Source: Prorocentrum cordatum (lineage: Eukaryota; Sar; Dinophyceae; Prorocentrales; Prorocentraceae). Taken from it: a DNA stretch of 62,000 nucleotides. Under the pieces are notes generated by a model that saw only the letters and a list, made by a program, of their open reading frames with translations, had not been told where the DNA came from and did no database searches. Shown here one piece after another: positions 31,228 to 41,539 of the stretch (position 1 is its first letter; every line of letters starts with the position of its first letter). The stretch lies in NCBI GenBank assembly GCA_963575745.1, contig CAUYUJ010015838.1, positions 57,501 to 119,500 of the forward strand, in the 5' to 3' direction. A program made the translations under genes and the position numbers.

Positions 31228-31234
<7 letters not shown>
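30737..31234. other. No recognised gene; short direct duplication
   Basis: CACGCCCTGCGAC followed by ATGGATAGAGATTGCGCTCA and CAGGGAC at about 30983-31040 is repeated, diverged, at about 31069-31125. Nothing else recognised. Confidence 0.5.
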
Positions 31235-31260
<26 letters not shown>

Positions 31261-31300
31261 CAAGACTGCATTGGCGCTTCGCGCCATGCGCCTTGTTCCG
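31235..31300 (+). repeat. Hairpin GGCGC-TTC-GCGCC beside (TA)n, copy 2
   Basis: (TA)n, ACAAGACTGCAT, TGGCGCTTCGCGCCA (31272-31286), ATGCGCCTTG. Same order as the minus-strand locus at 26505-26575. Confidence 0.75.
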
Positions 31301-31759
31301 GACGCTTCCGTGGCAAAGCAATAAATCATCGCTTTCTTCAGCAGGGAGGACCTTGAGGCCTGGACGGGCGACCCGCCCATTTTTCCGATATCCCGGGTGC
31401 CTGCTGACACCGCTTTCGGACGATGCGCTGGCACGCTTGTGCGCAGGAGTGGGGAAATCATGCTGATTTTTTCGCGCGCGAAGGTCCTTTGAGGAAGTAA
31501 GGAGCGTTCCCATGACACGCCGAAGAAGTCACAGTAGCTCCAACACATCGATTTTTGATCGCTTCCCGAATGCCTGGAGGGCTCCAGGCACTCAGGAAAT
31601 CTTCGATCGTCGAATTCCGAATCTAGATCCATTGCCTGTCTCTCTCGATCGGGTAGCTACTGAAACCTCGAGCCTCAAACGTGGAACCAAGATCGTCGGG
31701 TCAGCTTGATGTATTTCGTAGGAGAACGCCGTCTGGTCGTTTGTGGTGCTCTTTTGTGC
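31301..31759. other. No recognised gene
   Basis: Open frames overlap on both strands without motifs. Confidence 0.4.
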
Positions 31760-32400
31760 CGTCCTGGGGCACTCTTGGGCCGTCCTGGGGACTTCTTGGG
31801 CCGCCTTGGGGAGCTGGGGCCCTCCAGAGGTCTTCTGAAGCCATCTAGGGCCCTCTTGCGGGCCTCCAGTGGCGTTCTTGGAGGTATCCCATGGCTTTCG
31901 TGGGTCTCTCTCGGGAGCCTTCTGGGGGCATCTTGGGCTTCTTGTGGGCAGTCTCGGGGCTCTCTGGGGCAGTCTTGGGGCCCCCTTGGGCCGCCTTCAA
32001 CCCCTCTAGGGGGCCTCCCGGGCCGTCTTGGGGCGAGATTGGGGGCCCATTGGGCCGTCTTGGACGCTGCGAAGACCCAAAAAGCGGATATGCACAACAA
32101 ATGTATTTCCTGAGGGAATGTGACGATTTTGGCTTCTTCGGGGCTCTCTTAACGGCCTCTTGGGGTGTCTTGGGGGCCTCTTGGGCCGTCTTCAGACCGT
32201 CGAGGTTCCTCTTGGAGCGTTCTTGCGCTGTCTTGGGTCTCTCTTGCGCCTCTCCGACGACCCCTCTAATAGCCTTCAGTCGGCTCGCAAGGCCCAGCGA
32301 GGCGCCCTGGGAGGCCCGGAAGGGCCACCGAACCTTTTCCAAGGGCGTCCAGGGGGCCGCCGAAACGTCCGAAAGGGCGTCCGGAGCGTCCCTGGGGGAA
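31760..32400 (-). repeat. CCAAGAGG array, minus polarity, with core A
   Basis: CTTGGGGCC/CTCTTGGGC repeats, i.e. the CCAAGAGG array read from the other strand, surround core A at 32057-32143. Confidence 0.8.
32057..32143 (-). repeat. Conserved core A, copy 2
   Basis: TTGGACGCTGCGAAGACCC, GGATATGCACAACAAATG, TTTCCTGAGGGAATGTGACG. Reverse complement of the 918-1000 core with scattered changes. Confidence 0.75.
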
Positions 32401-32461
32401 GGATCCGGTTTAGGGGGGGGGGTCCGGGGGGCGGGGTCCGGATAATAAAAATATAAGAATA

Positions 32462-32538
32462 GGAATATATATATATATATACACATATATATATGTACTA
32501 GAACCACCGCGCGCGCTTCGCGCGCGCTCAGGTTCTAG
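32462..32538. repeat. (TA)n plus strong two-stem hairpin
   Basis: After a TA tract, CTAGAACC (32498-32505) pairs perfectly with GGTTCTAG (32531-32538). Inside, GCGCGCGC pairs with GCGCGCGC around a TTC loop; ACC/TCA forms an internal loop. The third TTC-loop hairpin next to a TA tract in the window, with a different outer stem. Confidence 0.8.
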
Positions 32539-32649
32539 CCCAGGCAAGGGGGACGTTGGAAGATCTTGGGCAGCGCTATCAAGCACAGGCGCGTGACAGT
32601 CGTACTAATCCTCACTCACCTCCTGATTTCAAACATATTCCTCATACTC

Positions 32650-32819
32650 CTCATCATCATCCTCTTCGTTGTCATGTAAGCCGTCATCCTCGTCAGTCGA
32701 ATCATCATCCTCACCATCAGCATCATCCTCCTCATCATCTTCATCACTATCAAAATCACTATCATCACCATCATCACCATCATCACCATCACCATCATCA
32801 TCATCATCATCATCACCAC

Positions 32820-32902
<83 letters not shown>

Positions 32903-32903
32903 G
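32650..32903. repeat. (CAT)n microsatellite
   Basis: CAT/CAC triplets, pure from about 32820 to 32900. Reads as poly-His, poly-Ser/Pro or (minus strand) poly-Met, all artefacts. Confidence 0.95.
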
Positions 32904-32932
32904 ATCATCATCGGTCCACGAGCCTGCCCTCA

Positions 32933-33060
32933 GTCAGAAACGTTTGCTTAGCATGTCGCGATGGCGACATCTGCGATACGCCATGCCCTGCAAGCGGATA
33001 GAGTATCACTCCGCCTCGCTGGGCTGGAGGGCTGGAGAATGCTCGGGACGCGACGAAGAA
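32933..33060. mobile_element. TIR element family 1, left-end fragment
   Basis: CGTTTGCTTAGCATGTCGCG, then GGCGACATCTGCGATACGCC, ATGCCCTGCAAGC and CTCGGGACG correspond to the left half of the copy at 53341-53560. The right end is missing. Confidence 0.6.
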
Positions 33061-33469
33061 CGACGATGCCTCCCTGAATTTCGTAAGGAATGCGTGGCTT
33101 CCTGCCGGTCTCTCGGGAGCCTTGCATGGGCATGTAATGGGGCGCCTTGAGGGTCTCTTGGAGCCTTTGGGGGGGCATCGTGGGGGTATCTTGGGACCTC
33201 TCGGAAACTCTCGGGGACTTCCTCGGAGCGTCTCCGGGACCCTATGAGCTTTCTCGCGGGTCCCCTGGAGCCTGCCGGGCCAGATACGCAATGGGCGACC
33301 ATCCCCTGCGGCAGCAGGAGGAGGAGGAGGAGGAGTAGCAGGGAGGAAAAGGAGGAGGATGAGGAGGAGGGCGGGGAGGAGGCGCAAGAGGAGGAGGCAT
33401 GGAGCAGTCCATCTTCGAATAGCTTTTGGCAAGATCTGGAGAGCCCCTGCACCCGCTAGCCTATCCCTT
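33061..33469. other. No gene; GGA tract
   Basis: Contains TCTTGGGA/CTCGGGGAC degenerate repeats to about 33260, then a GGA-rich microsatellite at 33310-33400. Confidence 0.6.
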
Positions 33470-34600
33470 CTATTGGTGGTGGAGTGGGCGAAGCAAGAAA
33501 GCAAACTTACAGTGTTAATGTGCTCGTCCGTTGGCACACCCCTCAACTGGAGTTCGGCGCGACGAGGCCGACGCGTGAACTGAACATTCTTGTTTTGCCC
33601 GTCCTTCGGCCCACGAGTTGTCCCCCTCCTCCACGAGGTTCGGGGGGCGAGACAATAATGCAAGCGAATTGATGTGTCCGTCCTTCGTCTCACGATCCTA
33701 TCCCTCCTCCACGGGAGTTGGGGGCAAGGCACACATGTCACCTTACATTCTCAATGTGTTGGTTATTCTACCTGCCACCCTATTCCTCCTCTTTGTGGTT
33801 CGGGTTGTGGGGGTCGCGGCAAGCATGCAACCTTGAATTCTTGATGCGCCCGAGACTCGATCAACTACCGTATCCAACCTCCACCGAGTGTGGGGATCGA
33901 GGTAAACAAGCGAGCCTGATTTCTTAACTTTTCCGTCCTTCGCCCCGCCGCCCCGCTCCTGCTCCACAGGGCTTAACGGGCTGAAGCAAGAATGTACGTT
34001 GGCCTGCGTAAGTTGCGCGCTGTTCGACCTCATCCCTCCTCCACGGGGCTTGGGCGCCGAAGCAAGAATGTAAACGTGCATTCTTGGTGTGTCCGCCCTT
34101 CGACCCGCTACCCTGTGCATCCCCAGCGGGGGTCGGGGGGTGAAGCAAGAATGCAAGCCCACATTCTTGCTTGATCGTGCTTCGAACCACTACCCTACCC
34201 CTCCTCCATGGAGTCTGGGGAGCGTGGGGACATCATGTGAAAACACATGCTTGACTTGGGCGTTCTTCGACCCGCTGCCCCATCCCTCCTCTACGGGATG
34301 TGACGGACGAGGCAAGACTGAAAACTTGCATTATTGATGTGTCCACCTTTCGAGCCACTGCCCCGTCTCACCTGAACTGGATCGGAGCGACGCGGCAAAA
34401 CTTGAAACTTACATTTGTGATGTGGTGAAACTATGACTCGCTACCATATCCTTCCTCCATTCCTCCATGGGGTGTAGGGGGTATGCACGAAGGCGAAACT
34501 ACTTGCATTCCTCACAACCGAATCCTTCATTTCTGCGATGGGGTGGCGAACCGATAACGGAATGCTCCCCGACAGCGCTTCGGTGAAGGGTTTTATGCGG
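33470..34600 (+). repeat. About 83-bp tandem array
   Basis: About 13 diverged units with the pattern CATTCTTGATGTGTCC, GTCCTTCGACCCG, ATCCCTCCTCCACGGG, GGGGGCGAAGCAAGAATGCA. Unit starts fall near 33591, 33669, 33751, 33838, 33918, 33990, 34080, 34161, 34244, 34330, 34413 and 34497. Confidence 0.85.
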
Positions 34601-35597
34601 GGTGGACAATCCACAATGTACCTCACAAGGGAGACGGGGAGCCCGAGAATACCCAATTTCGCTCAGGTTCGACAGCCGCTTTGGGAGGCAGAGCTACAAG
34701 GTTCTCAACATTCCAGCTGTCCTGGGAGCCACCAGCCATGTCCCCCAATCTCATAGCGGTCTCCGTGGAATATTGTTACGGGGGGGGGGGGACAACTACA
34801 CGAAGAATTATTCGGCGGCGCGAATGAATGGCAGTCGGGATCCTCGGGGGGGGGGAGGGGGGTCATCACTTGTGTTAACAAGCTTTGGACACTAACGGCA
34901 CAACATGAACTTTCCGCATGAACTTTCCGCCGTCGGAGAACGCCTGCCCCAGGGCGGCCAGGAATCTTCTCCCGCCACGGCGGCACGTGGGGGTATTAAC
35001 TTCCAGGTCGCCCTGGGACAGGGAAGGCGCCAACAACTTACAGCCAACCAACTACCATGCGGAATACCAGATAAGGAACGGAACCCCTTTCCTGGCCTCA
35101 AGAGCGCCCGGGCGCACAAGGAGCGCCCATGCAAAGATACAAGGAACAGCGAGCTCCCCCCCCCCCCCCCGAATCCGGAATGCTCCTTCTGTTCCAGCGC
35201 CTCGACTGCAGCCGTCGCCCTACCATAAAAAACAGCTGAACAGGGAACGGGAGGGGGCTTCCCTCATCACGGCGGGCCTCGGCCACGAGGAGGTTCCGCG
35301 GCCTAGACCTGAGGAGCGGCCTCAGAAGCCGGAGCCCCTCCTCGGCCCAACGCGGTCACCGTTCCAGCGCCCCGGACCGTGCCTCACACCGCCCTTCGCC
35401 CGCCAGAGACACCCGAGCCGAGCCGAGCCCCCCCCAGGGCCGAGCCGCAACGAGCCAGGCCGAGCCCTCCGAGCCAGACTGCCCTTCGCCCGTTGAGACC
35501 TCCGAGCCGAGCCGAGCCCTCCCCAGCCGAACTCCCCCCCCCCGAAGCGCCGCGAACGCGAACGCGCCCCGCGGGCCGAAGAAGCACCTCGGAGCAG
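34601..35597. other. No recognised gene; dispersed repeat at 35228-35400
   Basis: 35228-35400 (GGGGGCTTCCC, CACGGCGGGCCT, GGAGCCCCTCCT, CGTTCCAGCG) is a diverged copy of 45255-45400. Elsewhere there are G and C homopolymers and CGAGCC repeats. The short repeat CATGAACTTTCCG occurs twice at 34906-34930. Confidence 0.5.
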
Positions 35598-35745
35598 AGC
35601 GGCTTGAGACAACGGCTTCCCAACATCGGTCCCCGGATCCCTCCAGGGGGTCCACGAGCACCAGCTTGCCGAGCTGCGTCCGGCCGTGGCGACGAGGGGC
35701 CCCCCCGAAGGGTCCCTGCCGTTGTCTCCACGGGGGCTCCTCTTC
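35598..35745 (+). repeat. CTTGAGACAACGGCT dispersed repeat, copy 1
   Basis: GGAGCAGAGCGGCTTGAGAC, AACATCGGTCC, CCGGCCGTGGCGACGAGGG and CCCCCCGAAGG occur in the same order at 57517-57650. Confidence 0.7.
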
Positions 35746-35989
35746 CAACCCCCCTCCGAGGCACGGCGATCGCGCAGGCACGCGCCGCCGCCCCCGGCGC
35801 CCCGCCTGGCCCTGCCGCTCGCTGGGCGTCGCGAGGGCGCTGGCGAGCGCGTCGCGCGCCTCTCGAAGGGGCGCAGAAGGCCGCCGCCGCCGCCGCCGCT
35901 GGCCGCCGCTACCGCCGCCGCCGTGGCCGTGGGCCTCCGCCGAGGGGATGGGGGAGGAAGGCGACGACAATCTCTCATGATCTCCCGCC
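35746..35989. other. GC-rich DNA, no recognised feature
   Basis: High-GC DNA with CGC triplet runs. No motif in any frame. Confidence 0.4.
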
Positions 35990-36330
<341 letters not shown>

Positions 36331-36492
36331 ACCGCATCCCCATCGTCGTCCTCCTCCACCTCCTGTGGAGTTTTGGTGGGAGGGGGGCGCGGAGGCGGAG
36401 GAACCAGCGGGCTGCCCAGCCTCTGCGCAACCGCGTGCGCCTGAGCGCGGCGCGGGGCTCGGAGGGGGGCCTGCCGGCCGTGCGGGCGGCCG

Positions 36493-37386
36493 CTACAGCT
36501 GGAACGCGCCCCCCGCGAGGCGCAGCAGCTCCTGGGGCCTCAGCTGCGCCTGCCCCGCGGCCTGGCCGAGGCACTGCCCGGCGGCAAAGAAGAGAACGGA
36601 CGGGACGGCCCGTGCCCCGAGGCTCGCGACCTCCTCGGGGAACCTCTCCGCGTCGACGAGGAGCACACGAGCTCTGCCGTCCAGGCTATCTCTCAGGAGG
36701 TCCAGGGCGGGCTCTACCATCATGGAGTCCTCCTCCGCCTGGCCAGGCGCCACGACGCCCAAGACCAGGGCATCCTCCATGGCCAGGGCCAGCTCGAGCT
36801 CGACCGCGCTGTCCACGTACTCAATCGTTGCGAACTCTGGGGCATCGGCGCCCAACATTTCCTCAGCTAAGGCCGTCAGCTCATGGACATCGGACAGGCC
36901 CTCGACCCTGTGCACTTCCGCGCCGCCGCGCAGGAAGAGCACCGACGGCAGCGCGTCCACGCGAAGTGCGGCAGCCTTGGCCGGAAACAGGTCGCTGTTG
37001 ATCTGGAGCACCCGGATGGGCGTGACGCTGAGCCTCAGTGCGAGGGCCTGGAGGACGGGCTCCATCAACTTGCACGGGCCACACCAGTCGGCATAGACGT
37101 CCAGGATCACCGGGTGCCCCTGGAGCAGCACCTCGTCCAAGGCTGGGCCGCTCACGCTCTCGAATGCACCGGCTCTCAGGGCCGTGGCTCGGAAAGGCGC
37201 CGACGAATGCCTGCGTCTGCGACCAGGCCGTGGTATGTAGCCATGCCCAGTGAGGATCCGAGCGCCGGGCTCCAGAGCGAAATGCACGGGGCGGAAGGCA
37301 AGACCTGCCATCAGTGCGATTGCGGCGGGAGCAGCGCGGGAATGCGCCAGTCGCTGGGGCGACTGGAAGCTCGCCGCGCGGGCCAT
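36493..37386 (-). CDS. Plastid-type protein with two thioredoxin domains, one redox-active
   Basis: Intronless 297-codon gene from ATG at 37386 to TAG at 36493-36495. No other ATG lies between the relic spliced leader and this one, and an in-frame TGA sits just upstream. Residues 1 to about 75 form an Arg/Ser/Ala-rich leader with a hydrophobic stretch (APAAIALMAGLAF), plausible for plastid targeting but not proven. Domain 1 (about 75-180) has the active site WCGPC at 101-105, preceded by VILDVYAD, and cis-Pro147 in ALPSVLFL. Domain 2 (about 185-297) keeps the fold pattern (VLLVDAER, cis-Pro262 in AVPSVLFF) but lacks the CxxC. It probably reduces disulfides or acts as a holdase-like redox partner; the substrate is unknown. 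Two-thioredoxin proteins exist in plastids (CDSP32), but there the active site is in the C-terminal domain. Confidence 0.88.
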   Translation of the reverse strand: MARAASFQSPQRLAHSRAAPAAIALMAGLAFRPVHFALEPGARILTGHGYIPRPGRRRRHSSAPFRATALRAGAFESVSGPALDEVLLQGHPVILDVYADWCGPCKLMEPVLQALALRLSVTPIRVLQINSDLFPAKAAALRVDALPSVLFLRGGAEVHRVEGLSDVHELTALAEEMLGADAPEFATIEYVDSAVELELALAMEDALVLGVVAPGQAEEDSMMVEPALDLLRDSLDGRARVLLVDAERFPEEVASLGARAVPSVLFFAAGQCLGQAAGQAQLRPQELLRLAGGAFQL

Positions 37387-37440
37387 GAGCGCGGACAGGA
37401 GAGGCAAACAAACTAAGCTGGGGCCGTGGACAAACACGTG

Positions 37441-37459
37441 TCAGCCTCAATGGCTACGG
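37441..37459 (-). other. Relic dinoflagellate spliced leader
   Basis: On the minus strand CCGTAGCCATTGAGGCTGA resembles the known dinoflagellate spliced leader CCGTAGCCATTTTGGCTCAAG: the first 11 bases and the GGCT are identical. It lies 54 nt upstream of the thioredoxin ATG on the same strand, the expected distance for a leader frozen in a retro-inserted cDNA. No other copy was seen in the window. Confidence 0.75.
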
Positions 37460-37840
37460 ACCGCCACTTATGTCATAACAGTAGCTGCTATCCTGGCTGG
37501 AATCGGGCAAGTCGGCCCTAGTGCCACCTCAGGGTCAAGAGAAGATTTGGACGATACCCTCGAGCGTTTCCAGGGGGACCTTGCAGTCTCCCAGGGGCTT
37601 TATGGGATCCGAGTGCGACTATCTCCTTCATTCCGTCGCTTCCTCGCATCCTCTCGGGCTTCCTTCTTCTCCTGCATACGTGGTTGTTTAAGCCTCGCCG
37701 TATGGGTGTTGTAGCCAGGCCAGCCGCTGCACAGACAGGGTTGCAAGTGCAATCCTGCCAGTGCGGACTGGCATGGAGACGCGCCTCTTGGCTAGGCGCA
37801 CTCCAATCCACCCCCACCCCTCTCTTCCTCCCTCTTCTCT
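37460..37840. other. Upstream flank of the thioredoxin gene, nothing recognised
   Basis: About 380 bp of lower GC. No TATA-like or other promoter element is obvious, as usual for dinoflagellates. Confidence 0.4.
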
Positions 37841-38112
37841 CCTCCCTCCTCCCTCCTCCCTCCTCCCTCCTCCTCCTCCTCCTCCTCCTCCTCCTCCTCC
37901 TCCTCTTCCTCCTCCTCCTCCTCCTCCTCCTCCTCCTCATTCTCCGTCCTCCCTCCTCCCTCTTCCCTCCTCCATCCTGGCTCCTCCCTCCTGGCTTCTC
38001 CCTCCTGGCTCCTCCCTTCTGGCTCCTCCCTCCTCCCTCCTCGCTCCAACCTCCTCCTCCTCCTCCTCCTCCTCCTCCTCCTCCTCCTCCTCCTCCTCCT
38101 CCTCCTCCTGGG
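37841..38112. repeat. (CTC)n microsatellite, two blocks
   Basis: CTC triplets at 37865-37940 and 38050-38110 flank a CTCCTGGCTCCTCC imperfect repeat. Confidence 0.95.
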
Positions 38113-40053
38113 CCCGAAGCCGTGTGGTGAGAGACCGCGCGGTGACCTCGAAACCCCAAGAGTCCTCACCGCACGGTTTGGGGACCCTGGAGGCCCCAGT
38201 CGCCCGAGACATCCTCCGAGAACGACCGTGTCCCAAAACCGTGCAGTGACCCAGAATCCCCACTGACTCACCACGCGGTGTGGTCACCCAGCTTTTGGGG
38301 GCCCCAGATCCTCCCTCCATCCCGTCTCGCGCGTTGCTCCATGGGGGGCGATCTCGAATGATGTTAGAAGAACGTGCAGCTTTCGTGCCCCTTTTGGGCC
38401 CTGGGCGGCCCTTCAAGGCTCCTCTACGGCACAAGAGGTGTACTCTTCCTCCCCCCCCATGTGGCCGATTGCTCTCACATGTTGTCATCATTTTACTTCC
38501 GCCAGCTTCCGCCGCCCTTCCGCCGGCTTCCGCTGGCGGAGGCGGCCTCCTTTTACTTCCGCCGCCCTTCCGCCGAATTCCGCCCAGGAAGAGATGACAA
38601 CTCCTTCGATCCTCCAAGGCAAGGCCTTTTTCTGGAACGCCTCATGCATCGCCCCCCTCCCCCCCCCCCAGGCCGCCGGGGGCGGGGAGCCTTGCAGCAC
38701 GCCACCCAGTGCCCGTGCAGACCCAGCCGCTCCGCGATGGACTTCGCCAGCGGGGACGGCGCCGCCCGGGGGGCTTCGCGGGGAGTGGCCCGCGGCCCAG
38801 GGCCCGCAAAGGGGGCTCTACGGCGCTGCGTGTCCGAGGCCGCAGCCGGCACGAACGTCATGCCAGGGCTGGGCGCCCCCGAGGGCCACGGCCTGCGCAA
38901 ATCGGGCCGTCGGAGATCTGTGCAGGGCGCTCCTCGGAGCCGGCTGGGCCCGCCTGCCCAGAATGCCCCGCCCGAGCTCGGGACAAGCCCGCCCCCCTCG
39001 TGGTCTCGGCCGCCCGCGGGGCGACGACGCCGGCGAGACGACGGCGGCAGCCACAACGACGACGACGACGCCGCCGACGACGATGCCGACGCCGACGCCG
39101 ACGCAGGCGGGCCGCTGGCCTCGGCACTTCTTCTGGCGGTCTATACGAAGGGTCAGCCTTTTTCGGGGGCCCGAGAGGCGGCATGGCTCCCCAAAGGCCA
39201 GTCTCGCCTTTCGCAACTACATGCCGCATAATCAGAAGCCTAGATCTCCCACGTCGTGATTCTCCCGAATTGCACACTTGTTTCACCGAAGGTCGGGCCC
39301 TGGTGCGACATCAATCAAATACCCTAGACTGCATCAACTGCCCTGGGGGTGGGTTGGGGCCAAGGGCTGCGAGGCCTTTCGGCGTGAACAGATCACCCAA
39401 CACTGGAGGTCTGGGAAATCAGCAACTCATCCAGAATGAATGCGTCACTCGCGCACAGCTGGCTCCCGTCCTGGCGATGTTGATGATGGGTTCTCGCGCC
39501 GCGTGTATCGGCCCCCCGCGAATTGTCTCAGCGGGCCTCAACAGGCCCCCCCAAGCAAATTGGGCCAGTCTCACCAAGTCAACTCATGGGGCACGGAGCG
39601 CACCAGGGGCGCCGTCAGAGGAGGCGCCAAGGTGTAGAGACCGCCCCACAAGGCGAGGTGAGATGCCAACTTCTGCGTTGTTCGATGGCGAGGCCCTCTC
39701 TGGAACGCCCTGCACCCTGCTGCACGGGTGCACACACGATCTGTCACGTGGCCACAGAGGGTTGAGAAAGCCCCGGGTGGGGTCGCGCTCCCCCGGGAGG
39801 TTCCGCGCGGGCCGCCCCCCTGGCCCCTGGCAGTGCCCCAGACCAACCGCTCTGCCGCATGCTCGCCCGTGCGCCTCGCTGCTCCGCCCTGGCGTGGGCC
39901 GAGACCACCGCGCCCCTGGAGCCGCCCCCTGCCCCACCTCGACCTCCACCTTCTGCACTTTCCGCGCGGCAGCAGCCGCGCGGAAGGTGGATATCGAAGG
40001 CCCCAATGTGGTCACGAAGGGCGGGAACGAGAGGCCTGATCTCCGAAAACCGC
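38113..40053. other. GC-rich DNA without recognised gene; strong hairpin at 39960-39985
   Basis: Direct repeats of CTTCCGCCGCCCTTCCGCC type at 38500-38580, and GACGACGACG triplets near 39055-39110. At 39960-39985, TTCCGCGCGGC-AGCA-GCCGCGCGGAA is a perfect 11-bp stem with a 4-nt loop, flanked by more imperfect pairing (CCACCTT/AAGGTGG). Frames are open by composition only. Confidence 0.5.
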
Positions 40054-40607
40054 TCAGCACCACACAGCTGGAGCCTGCAGAGTCCCATCTGGAGGGCCTT
40101 TGGGCCCCTGGGGTTCACTCCAGCGTCGGCGCTGGCCGCGTCCCTGGCGCGAGGCAGATGGCAGAACAAAGCTCCACGTAATGACCCCCCGGGCGCTTCG
40201 GGTGCTCGGGGAAGTGAACCTTGCGCCGAAGTCGGCTCCACAGGCCACTGGGAACTCAGCGAGGCTGGGTCCTTTCCGCATGCTGCCAGCCACTCGGAAG
40301 CCCGCGCAGGCCCGGATGGCACTGGGGTCACTTCGGCGCGCGGCCAGTCTGACGAGCACCCGAGATGGATGGAAGATGATGCCCTCCATGTTCGGGGTGC
40401 CAACGTGCCTGCTACCCACCCCATACCAGTTGGCGCATCCACCCGGCACCTCATCGCCCGCTTTGTCGTCTGGCTTTGGCCCCAGCACCACACGAGTGAG
40501 CACCACGCGACAGTGCGAGTGGTTGGTGCGGTAGACTCCAAAGACAGCCCCCTTCTTGTTGCTCTGGGCAACCGCGACGCCGTCGTGTCCCCAGAAGTCT
40601 TCTTCGC
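40054..40607 (-). CDS. Possible exon: ADP-ribosyltransferase (PARP-like) C-terminal part
   Basis: From a possible 3' splice site (CTCAG ending at 40608) the minus frame reads DFWGHDGVAVAQSNKKGAVF, GVYRTNHSHCRVVLTRVVLG, CANWYGVGSRHV and GTPNMEGIIFHPSRVLVRL, then becomes less protein-like and stops at 40054. The pattern of an R-V-V-L-x-R-V-V-x-G strand followed by G-T-x-x-x-E-x-I-I-F-x-x-x-x-V-L-V recalls the late strands of PARP-type domains (G-T-F-R-E-F-x-V-x-x-x-x-Q-V-x-P). The start, end and family are uncertain. Other exons would lie at higher coordinates; a protein-like minus frame at 40750-41140 is a candidate. It may also be a domain I do not recognise. Confidence 0.3.
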
Positions 40608-41539
40608 CTGAGGGCGTCGATTATGACTTGTTGGCTGATTGGTTCAGGCTGCTACTATTCATATTAACTCAATCCCAGCAAGCATTGAGAAATGTTCTCT
40701 CCGTCCTTTCCTTCCTCCCTTCCTATTCCCGCCACCCCCATAACATGTATCACCTGTGACTGCCACGCTTCCATCCCCTGATGCACGGTCTGCCTTCGAA
40801 GCGACCGAACTCCATGCAACGCCCGGGATAAACCAAAGCGAAGTGGCAATAGCTGATAAACCCGTGGGATCTGACGTTCCCACCTTCAGCACGCAGATGG
40901 CTGGAAATCCGATCTTTGAAACATAGGCCCCAAACAGAACACGTCGGAAATGTGCAAGCACCGCCAAGCTCGCCTGCGAGAGTGATGCTGCACTTCTGGT
41001 TCCAGATGGGCGCGATCTGGTCACGCAAATCCACGCATGTCTGCCAATCATAATCGACCCAGCTCACGAGGGCCCGGCATGCTCGTGCTCGAGCATCGTC
41101 TCCTGCCCAATGGTTTGCGTAGTGAAATCGGGAATCCAACATTGGCACATATGTATATACATATATATGTGTATATGCACATACCGAGACACTTGCTTGC
41201 AGGCCCAAACGTCGGCGATGCCCTCGCTCAGGCTACATACGTCACAGACGCGGGGAAGAGCAACAATGCTCCATCCCATGTTGGAAACCGCAGGCGAAGC
41301 GCAAACAATTCGAATACCGCGCGCTGGATGGGGCCACTCAGCCGTCTGAGCTCGCTCTGGGCTGTGCTCCCAAGAGTTCCTACGCTGGGGACCTGGTAGA
41401 GCGTACGCGATAAATCCGAACTCCCAGGATCAGGTCATCAGAGTGAGGTGACCGAGCGGTTTTACACCATCTCTGAATGCGTGGGCTTCCGCGGTGAGAA
41501 TTGTTGAGCTCTCACGACTGGAAAATGATTCTAACTGAT
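40608..41539 (-). other. Unassigned; possible upstream exon sequence
   Basis: Minus frame about 41140-40750 contains FHYANHWAGDDARARACRAL, VSWVDYDWQTCVDLRDQIAP and IWNQKCSITLAGELGGACTF, varied in composition unlike the repeats around it, but without a motif I know. A short TATA-rich stretch lies at 41150-41180. Confidence 0.3.

Noticed and set aside
37387-37437. Upstream extension of the thioredoxin ORF from a GTG codon
   Set aside because: GTG is not a normal eukaryotic start; the first ATG after the relic leader is at 37386 and the upstream codons belong to the 5' UTR.
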